Shown here piece after piece: positions 32,318 to 44,826 of a stretch of DNA of 64,000 bases; the first letter of the stretch is position 1, and the number at the start of each line of letters is the position of its first letter. Below the pieces are notes generated by a model. That model was not told the DNA's origin, ran no database searches, and saw only the letters and a list, made by a program, of their open reading frames with translations. Source of the DNA: Microstegium vimineum (taxonomy: Eukaryota; Streptophyta; Magnoliopsida; Poales; Poaceae); NCBI GenBank assembly GCA_022036555.1, contig CM039132.1, positions 56,200,509 through 56,264,508 of the forward strand. The letters are read 5' to 3'. A program made the position numbers and the translations under genes.

Positions 32318-32539
32318 ATAACTCATTTATATTGAAAAGACATAGATTGTACGATAATATAATATAACAAAAGTAGTTGGCTGAATGAAAGGAAAAGATA
32401 TGCAATCAGCAAGTGCTTCTGTATGGGCTAAATAGTTTAAATCATAAGTCTAAGAGGTTTTAGTAAATTCTAAAAAAAAGAAGTAAAAAATACCCCCTTT
32501 TTCTTCTTTTTCTCTCTCCTTTATTTCTTTTTATTTATT

Positions 32540-33030
32540 TTCTATGTACCTTATCCTATCGGAGGTGGCAGCTCCAAGCCTCGCATCGCTCGCATCGTCT
32601 CCCTCCGCCCGCTCTCATCTCTCACCTCCACCACCGCCCGTCCATGCGCTGGCCTGGCGAGCTCGCAGAGCAACCCCTCCGCGCGCAACCCAGCAACTCG
32701 GCTGAGCCGCTCCTCCCCGCGCGACCCGGCATAGAGGAACCTACGCCTCTTCCAGCGCGGCCCACCCCCACAGCATCGGCTCCGGCGACCAGGCTCCGGC
32801 CGTTGCTCTCCGCAGCCAGGCTCCGGCGACACCGAGGAGCTCGATGTGGAGCGCCCTAGCCCCGGCGACATGCCCCAGCTTCGACCCTGGTCCCGGCGCC
32901 CCACCCCGTTCCGGTCCCGGCGACTCGCTCCAGATCCGGACCCCTCGTCGCGCGACCCGGCGACCTACATTGCGGCGAGACCGGCACGTGTCAGATCTGG
33001 CTCGTCCCCTGCCACGTCACCGATTCTATT
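32540..33030 (-). other. GC-rich island inside the Helitron-like segment
   Basis: A CpG-rich block with frames open on both strands but no protein family that I recognise. Imperfect 'ccaggctccggcgac' repeats occur at about 32775-32830. It may be a captured promoter or first exon. Confidence 0.4.
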
Positions 33031-33320
33031 ACATGTACAAATGGACGCAGAACGTGGCCCTTTCAAAATCTCAATTTCCGATACATGCAATAATCCAAAA
33101 CCCAAAGGAATGGGCACATTCCATGTTCAATTGTAAAGCTGTATTCTTTTAGGAGCTTGGCTCGTGAAACTCTGAAACTTGAGCTAAAGAACTGTACATT
33201 GTATTGTCATTAAAAGTACAGGGTTGTTGAATTAAACATTATTGTTTATTCTTTAAGGGAACCAAAAAATGGTGCTTGCTCTATTCTGATATAGTCCATG
33301 GCTGGTGCCCTTGGTGCAAC

Positions 33321-34241
33321 TCAAAAATCGGTTGGGTCGTTGTCAGGCTTGAACCCAAAAAGGGGTGCATCAACAACACTAAGACACTTGTCCACACAAA
33401 CAATATCCTGAGTCTTTTTAGAACAAACCTGTCCATGAACAAGCCCATTGGAAACAAGAACAGAACGATCAAAGACTGTAAACTCTCCACCATCCATGCG
33501 AGTTACCACCCCACCAGCTTCTTCAACTATCTGTTGAAAAGTGACCAAAATATATCAGCACAACATACACCAGAAAACAAGATATGCTTTACATTGGAAA
33601 AAAAACTGTCATTTTCAGACTCAACGAGTAGCCATTGCTCTAACTCAAGTAATCGCGTTTATACATTTGTGATAATAATATATGCACCAATTCCGTATCT
33701 TTTTAGGTGCAAACTCTTTAGTTATTCACAGAAACGCCATGAAGAGCATTCTAATAGTATTTTAAAATTGGTTCATGCCATCTTAGAGGCAATCCCTATA
33801 ACTAATTCTAACAAAAGATGTACATCAATAACATGTAATATTAATATCTGATTGAGGTAAGATTAGAAAAGCCAAAAACATAGGCTGATATCTAATTCGT
33901 TGTACTCGTGATTATATATCAAAACTGATTTGGAAAGGTAATTATTAAATGTTAATGTTTCCATGGGAGAAAAGTAACTACCAGGACGCGAGCAGCCATA
34001 TCCCACGGCTTAAGTCGGTATTCCCACTTCCCAGTAAGATTCTGTGATACCGAGTCCAACATGGGACATGTCAGCAGCAGCAGACCCTAGCCTTCGCACC
34101 CCCTGAAGATATGCAAAAAAAAATAGTTCGGCAAACACTTACCCTGCTAATGTCAGTAAATTCCTTGAACAAATTTATATTGGTCGTCCAGGCATCATCA
34201 TGTTCATATCCAAAACCTGTGACGACAAGAGATTGTTCCAC
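33321..34241 (-). pseudogene. Inositol-monophosphatase-like (IMPL1-type) gene fragment, last three exons, broken
   Basis: Three minus-strand exons in order match the C-terminal part of plastid IMPL1-type phosphatases. The exon at 34143-34241 encodes VTGFGYEHDDAW and LFKEFTDISR. The exon at 33982-34102 encodes GVRRLGSAAADMSHVGLGI and then SYWE. The exon at 33321-33530 encodes IVEEAGGVVTRMDGGEF and SVLVSNGLVHGQ, and closes with FKPDNDPTDF before a stop. GT/AG borders are present, so this is a genomic and not a cDNA-derived copy. In the middle exon TGGGAAG is duplicated (minus strand, near 34020-34034), adding seven bases and breaking the frame. The N-terminal two thirds, including the metal-binding motifs, is absent. 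Confidence 0.8.
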
Positions 34242-34891
34242 CTAGAGAATGAGTTGACAACTACCCATTTGGGAATAATGACTGTTGTTTCCTGTATGTG
34301 CTATTTCCTGATTGCACTGGGACTGTCTACTTGATCGTGCGAGGGTCGCGCTGGGACTGTCGAAGAGGAAGAATGGAGAGGTTAATAGGAAAAATGGAAG
34401 AACTGTGCCATGATATTAATAGGAAGAAATCCATTTTTGACCCATGAACTATTATCAGATCCCAACTTGAGCCATCAAACTCCACTACCAGTTGTCTTTA
34501 GCATCCTGAAGCATTGAAACTGACACTTCTAAGATCTCCATTTTTCCTTGGATGTTTCACAATTGCACATGGGAGCTGTGATCATGGGATTGGAAACAAG
34601 CACCATTTTTGTCTGACACTCAAGAGGTCAACAAGGTAATCTCTTTGTCATCAGGAGCTATTGGTACAGTGTGCCTTGAGCTATTATCTGCACAGCCAAA
34701 AATATTGTGTTGCTTAGGCCAACCGAATGAAAGGAACATGCATGGTCAGGTTGATTGTTCTAAGCCCTGGCAACTTATCAACCAGTAAACTGGTCGGAAC
34801 TACCTCCACAAGACTACAAGAGAAGCGCCATAAGTACTCTGCCTGTGCGTTGAAGAGCAGATAATAAGTAAAGTAGGATTTAGACCTTCAC

Positions 34892-35254
34892 AGGATCAAG
34901 ATTGCCAATAAACAGATTTTCTCCAACATCCAAGCTCTTCTTATCCTAGGAAGCCTGGAATAAGATAACACAAACATGTTATGTTCAAATGATACTTGTT
35001 TTTTCAAAGCCATAATGATATAGTACTACAGATGAAGGGGAAATACCTTGTTTACTCTTATGGGTTTCCCGTATAGTTTGATCATGTTCAAAATCTTAAT
35101 GGCCTGTGGAAAGCAAACAATTTAGATAAAAGGGTAACTAAATATGGATGTGGCGATCTGCTAGAGGAAATAAAAGGTAAACTATGACTTTGCAAAATAA
35201 TAGACTTACATCATCTGCATCTTCCTCACTCCTGAATTCTACAAATCCATATCC
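34892..35254 (-). pseudogene. SF3B4/SAP49-like splicing factor fragment, three short exons
   Basis: Exons at 35210-35254 (GYGFVEFRSEEDADD, an RNP1 motif), 35047-35103 (AIKILNMIKLYGKPIRVNK) and 34892-34954 (AS-stop-DKKSLDVGENLFIGNLDP) join as the end of RRM1 and start of RRM2 of the U2-snRNP protein SF3B4. Introns have proper borders. A TAG replaces the usual Gln codon after AS. Only an internal part of the gene is present, so it is a captured fragment and not a functional gene. Confidence 0.8.
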
Positions 35255-35437
35255 CTGGTGTAAATTCGTAACTCTTTTTTTTTTGGACATACACATTAAC
35301 TACAAATGGAAGAATGGTAACTCTATTAATAAAACAAAAAATAAATGTATTTGTTTGATATCCAAAATAAAAAACTTCATTTACATAATAATATAGAACA
35401 TCAAAAACCAAAAGGAACAAAGAATAAAAAATGTAGA

Positions 35438-35482
35438 TTATAATTCCAATTCATCAAGTTGTTCCTGGTCAAGTTTTGCACC
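35438..35482 (-). pseudogene. Possible captured terminal exon, parent gene unknown
   Basis: Minus-strand CCACCAG at the border is followed by an open frame GAKLDQEQLDELEL and a stop. The acceptor-like border and amphipathic sequence suggest a real terminal exon, but I cannot name its parent gene. Confidence 0.35.
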
Positions 35483-37019
35483 CTGGTGGAATTGGAAAGA
35501 AATATCACCTTATGCCATGTATCTCACCTGCATAAAATCACTAACAATGATGATACCTCTGGGAAGCAATGAACTTGACCAATTTTTGATAAAAGTAGGC
35601 AGGAACATCTATGCAGGAAAGGCGTCCAAATAATACTTCTAGATGGATTTCCACCATCCAATAAAAAGGCCCCAAAACTATATTTTCTGTTACCAAATTT
35701 CAGACCATTTCCCCGCCTTCGTTTCCACTCCGTCTAAAAGTTTCTAATTATGTGTCCTACCATACATTCAGTGGGTGCTAGAGGGCATACGCTGATCATT
35801 TCTGATGAGCTCATCCAAATTGGGAGTTCCCTGGTTCCACAGACTGCTTGTGCATCCATTTTCAGCAGAGAAGGCTTATTAAAAAACTGTCAAAATCAAT
35901 AAGCAAAGGGAGATAATGATATATAATCACCACAATAAGCAAAGACAAATAATGATCCATTTTTAGTAGAGTAGGCATTTTGCAAAACTATAATAAACAA
36001 AACATCTGGTGTATTATAAACATGAATTGAAACAAAGGCAAGGCATTTGACATTTTCTTCGCAATAAATCACTGAATATTAGCACTAATTTACCAGATTT
36101 AGAAACCTAATCTAATGTGACTCAAGTTACTGCAACATGAGCTTTAACTCTCATCTCATGTTGCAAATTGCAAAAAAAAAAGTGGGAACATGACACCAAA
36201 ACAATTAGTACAAACCTATAGTGACACAGTATATAATAAGCTAAAGGCCCAAATATCTATGTTTCCCAGTTTTTATGAGATGAAAGAGACAAACAGTTAG
36301 CAGTAGGCTGAGTCTAAAACAATTAGAAAACAATTTCCTCCTTTTTTATTAGATGAAAGAAAGAAACAATTAGCAATAACCTGAGTCCAAAACAATTATC
36401 AAACATATTTGTCTGTTCATTAACGTACTCAGAGATAAGGTGGTCAAATAGTATTTGAGGGAGGCAGAGCGTCGTATCTCACCAGTCCACGGCTCCATGC
36501 GGACCGGTGTCCAGCGGCCGTGAACTTCCGCGTGGAGCAGGAGTGGCGTCGACGTAGGAACAACACGCATGACCTGTGTCACATCCTCTGCTATGGATTG
36601 CATTAGACTGGAGGAGAGCATGGAGCCACTTTAGATGGGTGAATTTGTTTTGCATAGCAGGGAAGGAGGAGAAGAGATCACATATCTTGTGTGTGCAGTG
36701 TCCTCGTCGTCGAGGAACGCACCAACGAAGACCTTCCATCTATGGCGGCGGCAGCGTTGCTTGGGTCGTCCACTCATACCCGCCGACGATTGCAGCAGAG
36801 GCCTGGTGCCAAGGCCACTGGGGTGCCGGCATCGATGGCGGCGGCGGTCCAGCGCGCAGGCCACGGGGAAGCTTCCATGCGCAAGCTGCGGCGGCAGCAG
36901 TAAAGGCCCGGCGTAAGGGCCACAGGGGCACCAGCGTCGACGGCGGCGGCGGCACAGGGCGCAGGCCACAGGGCCGCTGGTGGCTGTGGCGGCGGCCGGC
37001 GCAGGGCGCGTAGAGGGGA

Positions 37020-37215
37020 GCAGGGGCGGCGCGTGGATGCCGAGATGGGCTCCGCCACGACGCTGCCGAGGTTGGCCGTGAACAACAGCCACTGCGAGTC
37101 CGGGCTGAAGCACACGTGGTTGATCTACTCCGTGACCGCCTCCGCGCTGCCCTCCGCCCCGGCCATGTACACGCGGCGCAGCCCGGAGCCGTCGCCGCCG
37201 TTGACAGAGGAGAGC
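37020..37215 (-). pseudogene. TolB-like / DPP6 N-terminal-like gene fragment
   Basis: The minus-strand translation gives GDGSGLRRVYMAG and GSAEAVTE, then a stop, then INHVCFSPDSQWLLFTANLG and VVAEPIS. This pattern is a beta-propeller segment of plant TolB-related proteins. The TAG between AVTE and INHV would be GAG in a working copy. It lies in a GC-rich block (36740-37600) with frames open on both strands. Confidence 0.6.
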
Positions 37216-37785
37216 ACGCCGGCCGCGCGCGGGGAGGAGAGCACGAGAGCACGCTGGCCGCGCGGGATCGCGCCGGGTAGGGCTCGCCCGCCGCGAGAAC
37301 GGCCTCGCCCGTCGGGATCCGCCGCGTGCAGGGAGGGGCGCGGGGAAGGGAGCTCGCCGGCCGCGAGCACGCCCTTGCCGGGCTCCGCCGCGCGCAGGGA
37401 GGGGCGCCACCGGGCGGGCAGGGAGCGGCCGGGGCTCCTTGCGTGAGGGGGGAGGGGGAGGGGAGACAGGATTTGGTAGATTGCTTGATTGACGAAGCCT
37501 TCCTTTTTTCTGCCGCTGCGTCGCGAGCGAGGGAACCGCGCGGACCGAAAACGCCGGTAACACGAAACGATAACAAATCACACGCGCGGGGGGCTTGCGG
37601 AACGACGGGGACCCACGGGACGAAATTTTTTTTTTTCACGAAGGTGGAGTCTTAGTTTTGTGGTTTTTAGTTGTGGGAGACAAAGGGAGCTGAATATGTG
37701 CTGACGGCTCTTGTGCTAATTAAGATATGCACTTTCTAACTAAAAATTCCTAGCAAAACATGCCCTTGTATTACACTAGGACGTA

Positions 37786-38006
37786 CTCTCTCCATTCCAA
37801 ATTATAAGACATCCTCAGAGAGTCGACGTATTTTAAATTTGACCAATCTTTATATAACAATTTATTAACATTTATGATACTAACTAAGTATCATTAAATT
37901 TGTTATCAATTATATTTTCATATGTCATGAATCTCTATAATTTTTTATAGTTATTAGTCAAATTTGAGATACTTAGACTCTTCAACATTATTTGGAATGG
38001 AGGGAA
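37786..38006. mobile_element. Stowaway-like MITE
   Basis: The ends CTCTCTCCATTCCA and TGGAATGGAGGGAA are inverted repeats, with TA flanks at 37784-37785 and 38007-38008. The element is 221 bp and AT-rich. Confidence 0.8.
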
Positions 38007-38486
38007 TATAATTTATTGTCCAGATCTCTTGCTGATGGTAAATATACTCGAACTACAATAACACATTATTATAAGTCAGTCTAGTGGGCAACCATATATT
38101 TTAGCAGAAGCTAGCACTTGGATCGGATGTTTGCTGCAAGTAAAATGCATGATTTCCAACGGAGACAAATATGTGTGTTTTACCATAAGCTATAGCACTC
38201 GGTTGTTTGCTGGCCCTAGAATAATCTATTCCAATAAGAGACAAATCCATGTGTTTGGTGTACCTATAGCACATGGACTGTTCCACCTTTAGATATAAAT
38301 TCAACGGTTGTTCTATAACAACAGAAAAAAAAGACTCACGCAGAGTAAACCATTAGAGCCCAACAACTAAAAAGCCCGTAACGAATGCTCAATAGCAGAA
38401 ATTCATAGGAAGCCCATAAAAACTACTTTTACATATTCTACTTATAAAGAAGATTGTCTAGAGGCATCGCATTTTTAGTATATATA

Positions 38487-38759
38487 CTCCTTCCATACTC
38501 ATAAAACAAAAAAATATATATATTATTTGGACAGTGACACGACCTCCAAAGCATAACTTTAACTGCTTATTTTATATAAAAAAATATTTATTAAAATATA
38601 ATATATCTATATTTTTATGAAAGTATTTCTCAAGACAAATCTATTGATATGATTTTCACATTTCTAAACTCAACAACTTACAAGTTATTCATGATTTATA
38701 TTCTCAATGTTTGACTCAAATTTTGTCCTAAACAACATGTTTTACGAGTATTGAGGGAG
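38487..38759. mobile_element. Stowaway-like MITE
   Basis: The ends CTCCTTCCATACTCATAAAAC and GTTTTACGAGTATTGAGGGAG pair at nearly every position, and TA dinucleotides flank both sides. The element is 273 bp with no coding potential. Confidence 0.85.
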
Positions 38760-40515
38760 TATATTTCTCGTAGGCTTGTAGCTTTGTGTAATGCAGTCGT
38801 CTTGTGCAATTGCATAGTATGGATAATTAAACAAAATTTTGTTTCTATAGCCAAAAAAACCTAAGTTTGTTTCTGAACATCAACATCAAGAGATCTATCT
38901 CTGCATCGTCGATCAAAGTTTGTTTGAATGATTGCAATGTTGTGAAAAGGGCAGTGGAAACTCTGTTCCTATGGGATCAAGCTTCGAAAAAGACTAATTT
39001 CTACAGGGAAATAAATTCGAATGATACAGATCAATATTTAGCTTTTTACCACAGTAGGGGCTTCCCCTACATCCCCTCAAAATTAGCTTTTACAGAAGCA
39101 TTGAAACTAAATAAGGTACCATTGAATAAAGCACTGCCATCTCATATTGGTTAGCACAATAAAGTGGACAAAGAATCCTGCCTCAAATATCGGCAATACA
39201 GCACTTTACATCCTTATGGTGTCATATAATCTGCACAAACCCTTTACAATCAGAAATTAGGCTCCTCTGCTACGAGATATGAAATCAGACCGCTACTTCA
39301 AGTAATCAAAGGCAGAGTTTCACAACAATGCTCTTATGATCATGCAAACTCCGTACAATCTAGGGACGAGACTTATACTTTTTTCTACATCTTAAACACA
39401 CAAGCATGGGCTGATCTTGTTTATCAAAGATAACGGTCAGCTGGGCATGAATCAACAAAGTACAGTAAACAGCATTTCCTTAAGGTGCAAATCCACTTCA
39501 GCCTTTTCCAGGCACAGGAAACCACTCAGGACATTGCGGCTCCCTGCAGGCTGCAGTAGACACCATGATCATTTCTGACTTCTTGGCCATTGTCAAACAT
39601 AGCAATGAAAATGAAGTCTAGACAGGAGCTAACCAAAAAATAAGAGTTAAGCTAGGAGCTAGTTTTTGCCCAATGCCCAACAGGGCCCTCCTGGTGTTAG
39701 AAATCTTGCTCTGCAGGAACACTGGATAGCACATAAACAATGTATGTTGCCTAAAACAGAGAGTAGATCATGGCGCACTCCAATAAGAAAAGGGAAAAGC
39801 ACATGCGCAAACAGTTGTATCCTCCATAAACTATTATGAAACCATATGAAGCACGAGAAACGAAATAAACAGATAAAACTAGCAGGATTCCAAAACTAAC
39901 ATAGATATATTGTCATTCTTACTTCAATAGCAAGCACTGACATAGAGGCACTAATTTCTTGGGCACTATAAATTCAAAACACTGCAATGTTTCATGCAAT
40001 CACTACTGAACAACCATAAAGGAAATGCAAGATAGCGAAAAAAGGCAATGATGTGAAAAAACAAATCAGTATCCCTGCTTTATCATCTATGCGCTCAACC
40101 TCATCTTGATCTTCCATTCCATCAACAAAGAGCTATCTGAAACATAAAAAAACAAAGATAGAGAAATATAGCATTGCATTAACTGAAAATATAATTGGGG
40201 CTAAATATGTGGCTTAGGCTGCAAAATTAGTAACATTGTCAACCTTTCAAAAACTTGAAGCACAAAGAAAAAGAAAAAACCATCTCTCCTGACCAGTGCA
40301 AAATCATTAGCCAGTAGCAATGCAGGTTCCAATTTACAAGTATCTCAACAGTCCACAACTCTACACTCTATTTTTAAATAATGCTCCTTGGAAACATCTG
40401 CATTGCAACCTGAAAACAGATGCTAAAATGTGGGCGCTTGCTGCTGCAACCATATAAAAAGAGATCTTTCTATGGAGCTAAAATAAGAAGGCAAAACAAT
40501 TAGTACATAATAAAT
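38760..40515. other. AT-rich region downstream of the BPG2-like gene
   Basis: No intact gene seen. On the minus strand at about 39500-39590 a frame reads MVSTAACREPQCPEWFPVPGKG before a stop, and at about 40080-40135 DGMEDQDEVERIDDKAG. Both look like exon pieces of unrecognised genes. Homopurine A-runs are common. Confidence 0.35.
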
Positions 40516-40993
40516 TGTCCAATTGAGCCGGGGTGGATAAAATGTAATGTTGATGCCACCTTCCAGGCCGGCAATGGTACTGCAGCGACGGGGGTGGCTC
40601 TGCGAGATCATGACGGAAGAACATGTGGAGGAACAGCGAGATGGTATGATCACTGCCTCAATGCGCTGACTGCAGAAGCTATGGCATGCCGTGACGGATT
40701 GCTGTATGCAAAGGAACGGGGAGTCAGGAAGCTGAAGATGGAAACAGACTGTCAAGTGCTAGTCCGCTTATGGTCAGATCGTGCAAGGCAAAAGTCCGAG
40801 ATCGTCTCTTTACTGCAACAAATGGATGATCTCAGCCGGAGCTTTGAAGCTTTTGATACATAGAGATTGTAATAGATTAGCTCATGAGTGTGCTCGACTA
40901 CTATCCAATGATCACCAGGTGGCGGAGTGGCTTATAACCCCGCCTGGATTAAGGGATATAGTTGATGCTGATTGTAACAACGTTCATGGCTAA
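40516..40993 (+). pseudogene. LINE-type RNase H domain, frameshifted
   Basis: The + strand reads WIKCNVDATFQAGNGTAATG, then LNALTAEAMACRDGLLYAKERG, then KMETDCQVLVRLW, which are the first Asp, the Glu and the second Asp segments of an RVT_3 RNase H. Near 40855 a stop appears, and the last part continues in another frame as HRDCNRLAHECARLLS, holding the His and final Asp region. The piece ends with a stop at 40991-40993. It is most likely the 3' end of a non-LTR retrotransposon. Confidence 0.8.
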
Positions 40994-41290
40994 TATATGA
41001 AGCTCTGGTGTTCTCCAAAAAATTTTTTTTTGCACATAACTGAATAAGCAATCTAGGATAGCAATCTTCCTCAAGTTGCAAGATTGAATCTGTAAGATGC
41101 AAGCAGCATTGGCACAACTGGTTGCAAAGAACACATGGAAAACAAATAGACAGAAAAATTGAGATATATATGAGCAAAGAAAAAGAATCACAGGATGCAG
41201 CCTATGTCAAAAGACATCAAGAACTGGGACAAACAAAAGCCCATGTCGACAGGAGAAACAGAATCCTGACTGTGGGCTACAGAATCATCA

Positions 41291-44200
41291 CTAAACCATT
41301 TCTTCCAGAAGAAGCTCTTCTTCCTCTCTTCTTCTTTGTTCAGCCTTTCTCTTCTCATTCTTCTTTCTTGTCTCCTCACCTAGAGCATTAGCAATGGCGA
41401 TAGGTAACCAAAATCCAGGCCTTTCGAGAAACTGGGCTCGGTGCAGAATCATTGCATCACGTTCTGTCACACCAATGCCCTCAAATGTCCACAAGGAAAC
41501 AGTGGCAGTGCCTTTAAGGCCCAAGGAGTACCATCCAAGGCCAGAAACAGCAATGTCCATACTGTTGACATCCCAGCTTGCCCCAGAAACCTCAATATGT
41601 CTTTCTGTCCAGTGACCCAATTCATTGACTCGCTCTGGGTCAATTGGAGGCTGAACAGAGACAGCATATGAATCAGTATGACACAAAGAAAAAGGCAAAG
41701 TATGTATATTTTTCTTTTCATGACTCTATGATAGATGCAAAACTCTACAATTGCATTGGGCACAGCACATAAAAGCATGTTTCAATTAATGTAAGGCATG
41801 TGCTGTTTTCCAATAAGGTAACCTTCCCCTACCAAGTAATCTGCAAGTGGTCTTCTGTTAAAGATAGCTAATTGTGTCACTACAAGAGGCCTCCACCAGA
41901 TTAGAACAGATTTACCTGAAGTCTGACGCCAAAATGTTTCTCTCGCAATTCATCAGCATTTTCAGTCTTTCCAAGATGGAGGGGAACATTGGAAGATGCC
42001 CAAACAGTTATGTAAATAGTTTGTGCTGATGATTTTAACACATCCAGCCGCGTTAAGCCTCCAATATGGACAGATTGTCCTGCCTGCAATCGTTTACAGC
42101 CATTAACTCTGCTGGGAAATTAACATGAATAATACCATCATCTTACAAAGTTTTATTTCAAGACACAAATGCTAGGTGTGGATTTCAGGTCTCTCCTGGT
42201 GATAGAAGCATGGACTTTAACATACTCATCAAATTATAATGTCAGTGATATGCCTCTAGTAAAGGAACAAGAGCATGTGGCTTATTTAAAATACAATGAT
42301 CATGTCCATTTAACACCCTAATGCTAAGCAATTCCATGCTGTTGGCATAGCAGCCATTTGCTGGGGGATATGGAAAATGAGAAATAGCGTATGTTTTGAA
42401 GGGAAGAAGTTTGATAACCCTATTAGCATTGTTTGTCATGTGTGTGCTCTTCTGAAATATATGGGCAGGGCTCCAGAAGGATGTCGACAAGGAGGTGATG
42501 GTCAAAGGTGTGGATGCAATGCTCAAGATTGCTGTCCAGCTATTATCTAAAGAGAGACAGGCCGATGTCAATGTGAAGCTGTTACCTGACCCTTCTTCGG
42601 ATGCTGACGCTGGAAATGATCAAGAAGATTAAAGGAGTTGGAGCTGCTTTCTAGTGCTGAATGGCTTTTGCTGTTTCTATGCTAGCTTTAGTGCTCTCTA
42701 GTCAAACTTTCTGGAGCTGCGTCTCCATCTTTTCTGGATTCTGTCTTGTCTGCTCTTTTTTCTGGCCTATTTCTGAACTATCTAAACTACCGTTGTATTT
42801 CCGTTGTCTGCAATGGAAATGGGGAATCCCCTAGTTCGAAAAAAAGTAAAGGAACAAGAGCATGTATCTAATTTCAAATATAATGATCATGTCCATTTAA
42901 CAGACTGCACAAAACAGTCCTTTCCAGTTACATCCAGTTATGGGCCCTTGTAGATATGAAGTCCATAAATGAGAGAACTAGTAAAAAAGCCACTTACTTT
43001 CACCCTGAAGGATCGTGGCCGCAACTCTTTCCTTATTTCAACCATCTTCCGTTCCTCATTATTTAATCTCATTGCCATTATGTAAGGATGCAACAAGCCA
43101 GGAGTGTCATACATCTTTGCCTTTGCAGGTAAAACACCTGTTACCCTCAATATGCCTAATGTTGTTCCTGGGACAGCAGCTTCAGTCAATCTTGTGATCT
43201 TAACACCTTGCTTCTTGGCAAAAGCATTGATCAGCGTAGATTTCCCAGCATTCTGCGCACCAATCACCCAAACATTGCTACGAGGTCCTGCTGACTCCTT
43301 GATGTACGAAATTAGGTTTCTAACAGACAAGTCTCTGTGGACACTGATCAAGAACACAGCATCTAGCTTCGGTGCTCCAAAAGCCTTAGCACGGCCACGA
43401 ACCCACTTATCCAACCGCACTCCCATTTGTTGCCATGGAAGCAAATCCACCTTTGTACCAACAAGAACAAGCCTCGGTGTTTCGCTCACCTTTGAATTCC
43501 TCCCTTCAAGTGCATCGAACAACGACTTGGCAGCTCGCTTCGGAAACGACCCATCAAAGTCTGCGCAGTCCACCACCATGACAATGACCGGGGTGCCAGC
43601 CGACCGCTTCATGAGCCGAGACGAAATGAACCGATCGAAATCAAAGTCGGGTATCAGGTTCTCAGCCTTGTCGTTCTTCACAAGCCCATAATTCCTCAGT
43701 GAGTGGCACCGGCTACAGACGAGGGCTGAGCCCTCCTCGGCCTCAGCCATCTTGGACTCCCTCGCCCGACGCTTCTTCTCAGACTTGGACAGCTTTTCTT
43801 TCTTCAGCCTCTGGATCGTCTCCTCAGTGATGTTCCCGTACCCGACACCCGGCAGTGTGAAACCGTCCAGTTCTTTCCTCCATTTCTCATCCTCGTCTTC
43901 TTCCATCTCCTCCCAATCAGAGTCCCAATCGCTGGCAAAAGCATCCATATCAGTGGCACCTTTCACCGGTGAGCCATCCTCTTCGTCCCCATCCTCTAAT
44001 TCTTCAAGTAACTCATCGATGTCGCTGTCCAGGCCCTCCAATTCAGCGTCCGACGCGTCCAACGCCACCTCCTCCTCATCTTCAAGAAACGCATCCGTGT
44101 CGGCGGCCAGGAGCACTTCTCCACTTCCTCCCGTCTCGTCCTGGGAGCTGCGGGAGGGGTTCTTGAAGAAGCCAGGGAGGTTGGGATCCTCATCCTGCAT

Positions 44201-44458
44201 GAAGACCCCGCATCCAGGACATACAGGCCGCCCGACGGCGGCGTCCTCGTCATCCCTGCCCTCGCTGATGACCGGGGCCGGCGGTCTGCTACGCCTGCCG
44301 GCGGGTACGGCGGAGGCGGAAAGACTGCGTCTTTGGGGCAGGAATAGCCGGGGGAGGAAGGGGAGGAGGCGGGGAGGTGGAGCAGGCGAGGAGAGGCGGC
44401 GGAAGGGAAGACGAGCCGCCGCGGCGGCGGGGATTGGGAGGAGGGGTTTTGCAGCCAT
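41291..44458 (-). CDS. BPG2: Chloroplast circularly permuted GTPase, BPG2/YqeH-type
   Basis: Exons 42998-44458, 41916-42083 and 41291-41650 join in frame to 662 residues, close to the roughly 660 of Arabidopsis BPG2 (from memory). The start is the ATG at 44458 (MAAKPLLPIP), followed by a Ser/Arg/Ala-rich N-terminus that fits a plastid transit peptide; the upstream frame lacks a better start. Two Cys pairs, CPGC (80-83) and CSRC (248-251), frame an acidic stretch. The GTPase motifs are permuted: TKVD (G4) at 335-338, SVH (G5-like) near 373, GAQNAGKST (G1) at 400-408 and DTPG (G3) at 451-454. The C-terminus is a charged EEETRKKNEKRKAEQRRREEE-like tail. BPG2 proteins act in plastid 16S rRNA processing and ribosome assembly. 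Intron 1 carries a LINE insertion. NOA1-type paralogues are shorter. Confidence 0.93.
42258..42901 (+). mobile_element. 5'-truncated LINE fragment in BPG2 intron 1, flanked by a 57-bp duplication
   Basis: The inserted part (42315-42844) translates in part to AVGIAAICWGIWKMRNSVCFEGKKF, the typical LINE C-terminal segment, and ends with a short A run. The flanking block starting AGTAAAGGAACAAGAGCATGT and ending ATGATCATGTCCATTTAAC occurs at 42258-42314 and 42845-42901 with a few differences. The insertion is on the strand opposite to the host gene. Confidence 0.8.
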
Positions 44459-44826
44459 TCGGGAGCTGCAGCGGCGAAGAGGATAGGAGTGTTCCGTCCA
44501 ATTTTTTACCCAAACAAAAAAAAAAGTGTGGGAAATTTGTTGCTGGGCTGTTTTTGTTTTAATCTTTTTCCCTTGTGCCCGAGAGTCAAATGATTCTTTC
44601 AATCCTTCACGTGTACGTCATTAAAAAAAAATGTCCTACTCATTGGTGTCAAAATTTTTTTTCTCTCGCATCATTCCGTTCGTCTTTTATTTAATTTGTA
44701 CCGTTTAATTATCCTGACGGGTGGGATCAACTATGATAAATGACCTGAGTTGCCCCTCAGCTGGTATTGGTATTCACCTCTCTCACTCTCCTCCCACTCC
44801 TTCCCCGCTCGCCTCCCTACCTCCAC

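Noticed and set aside
36631..37639. Two overlapping minus-strand frames of about 300 codons
   Set aside because: They are Pro/Arg/Ala-rich GC artefacts. Only the short TolB-like segment inside has recognisable family residues.
37741..37785. A possible Helitron 3' end (CTAGCAAAACATGCCC on the + strand)
   Set aside because: It resembles the end at 27810 in reverse, but the hairpin is degenerate and the flanking base is wrong, so it is not listed.
43752..44486. 244-codon + strand Ser-rich frame
   Set aside because: It is antisense to BPG2 exon 1; the Ser runs are the complement of the acidic stretch.
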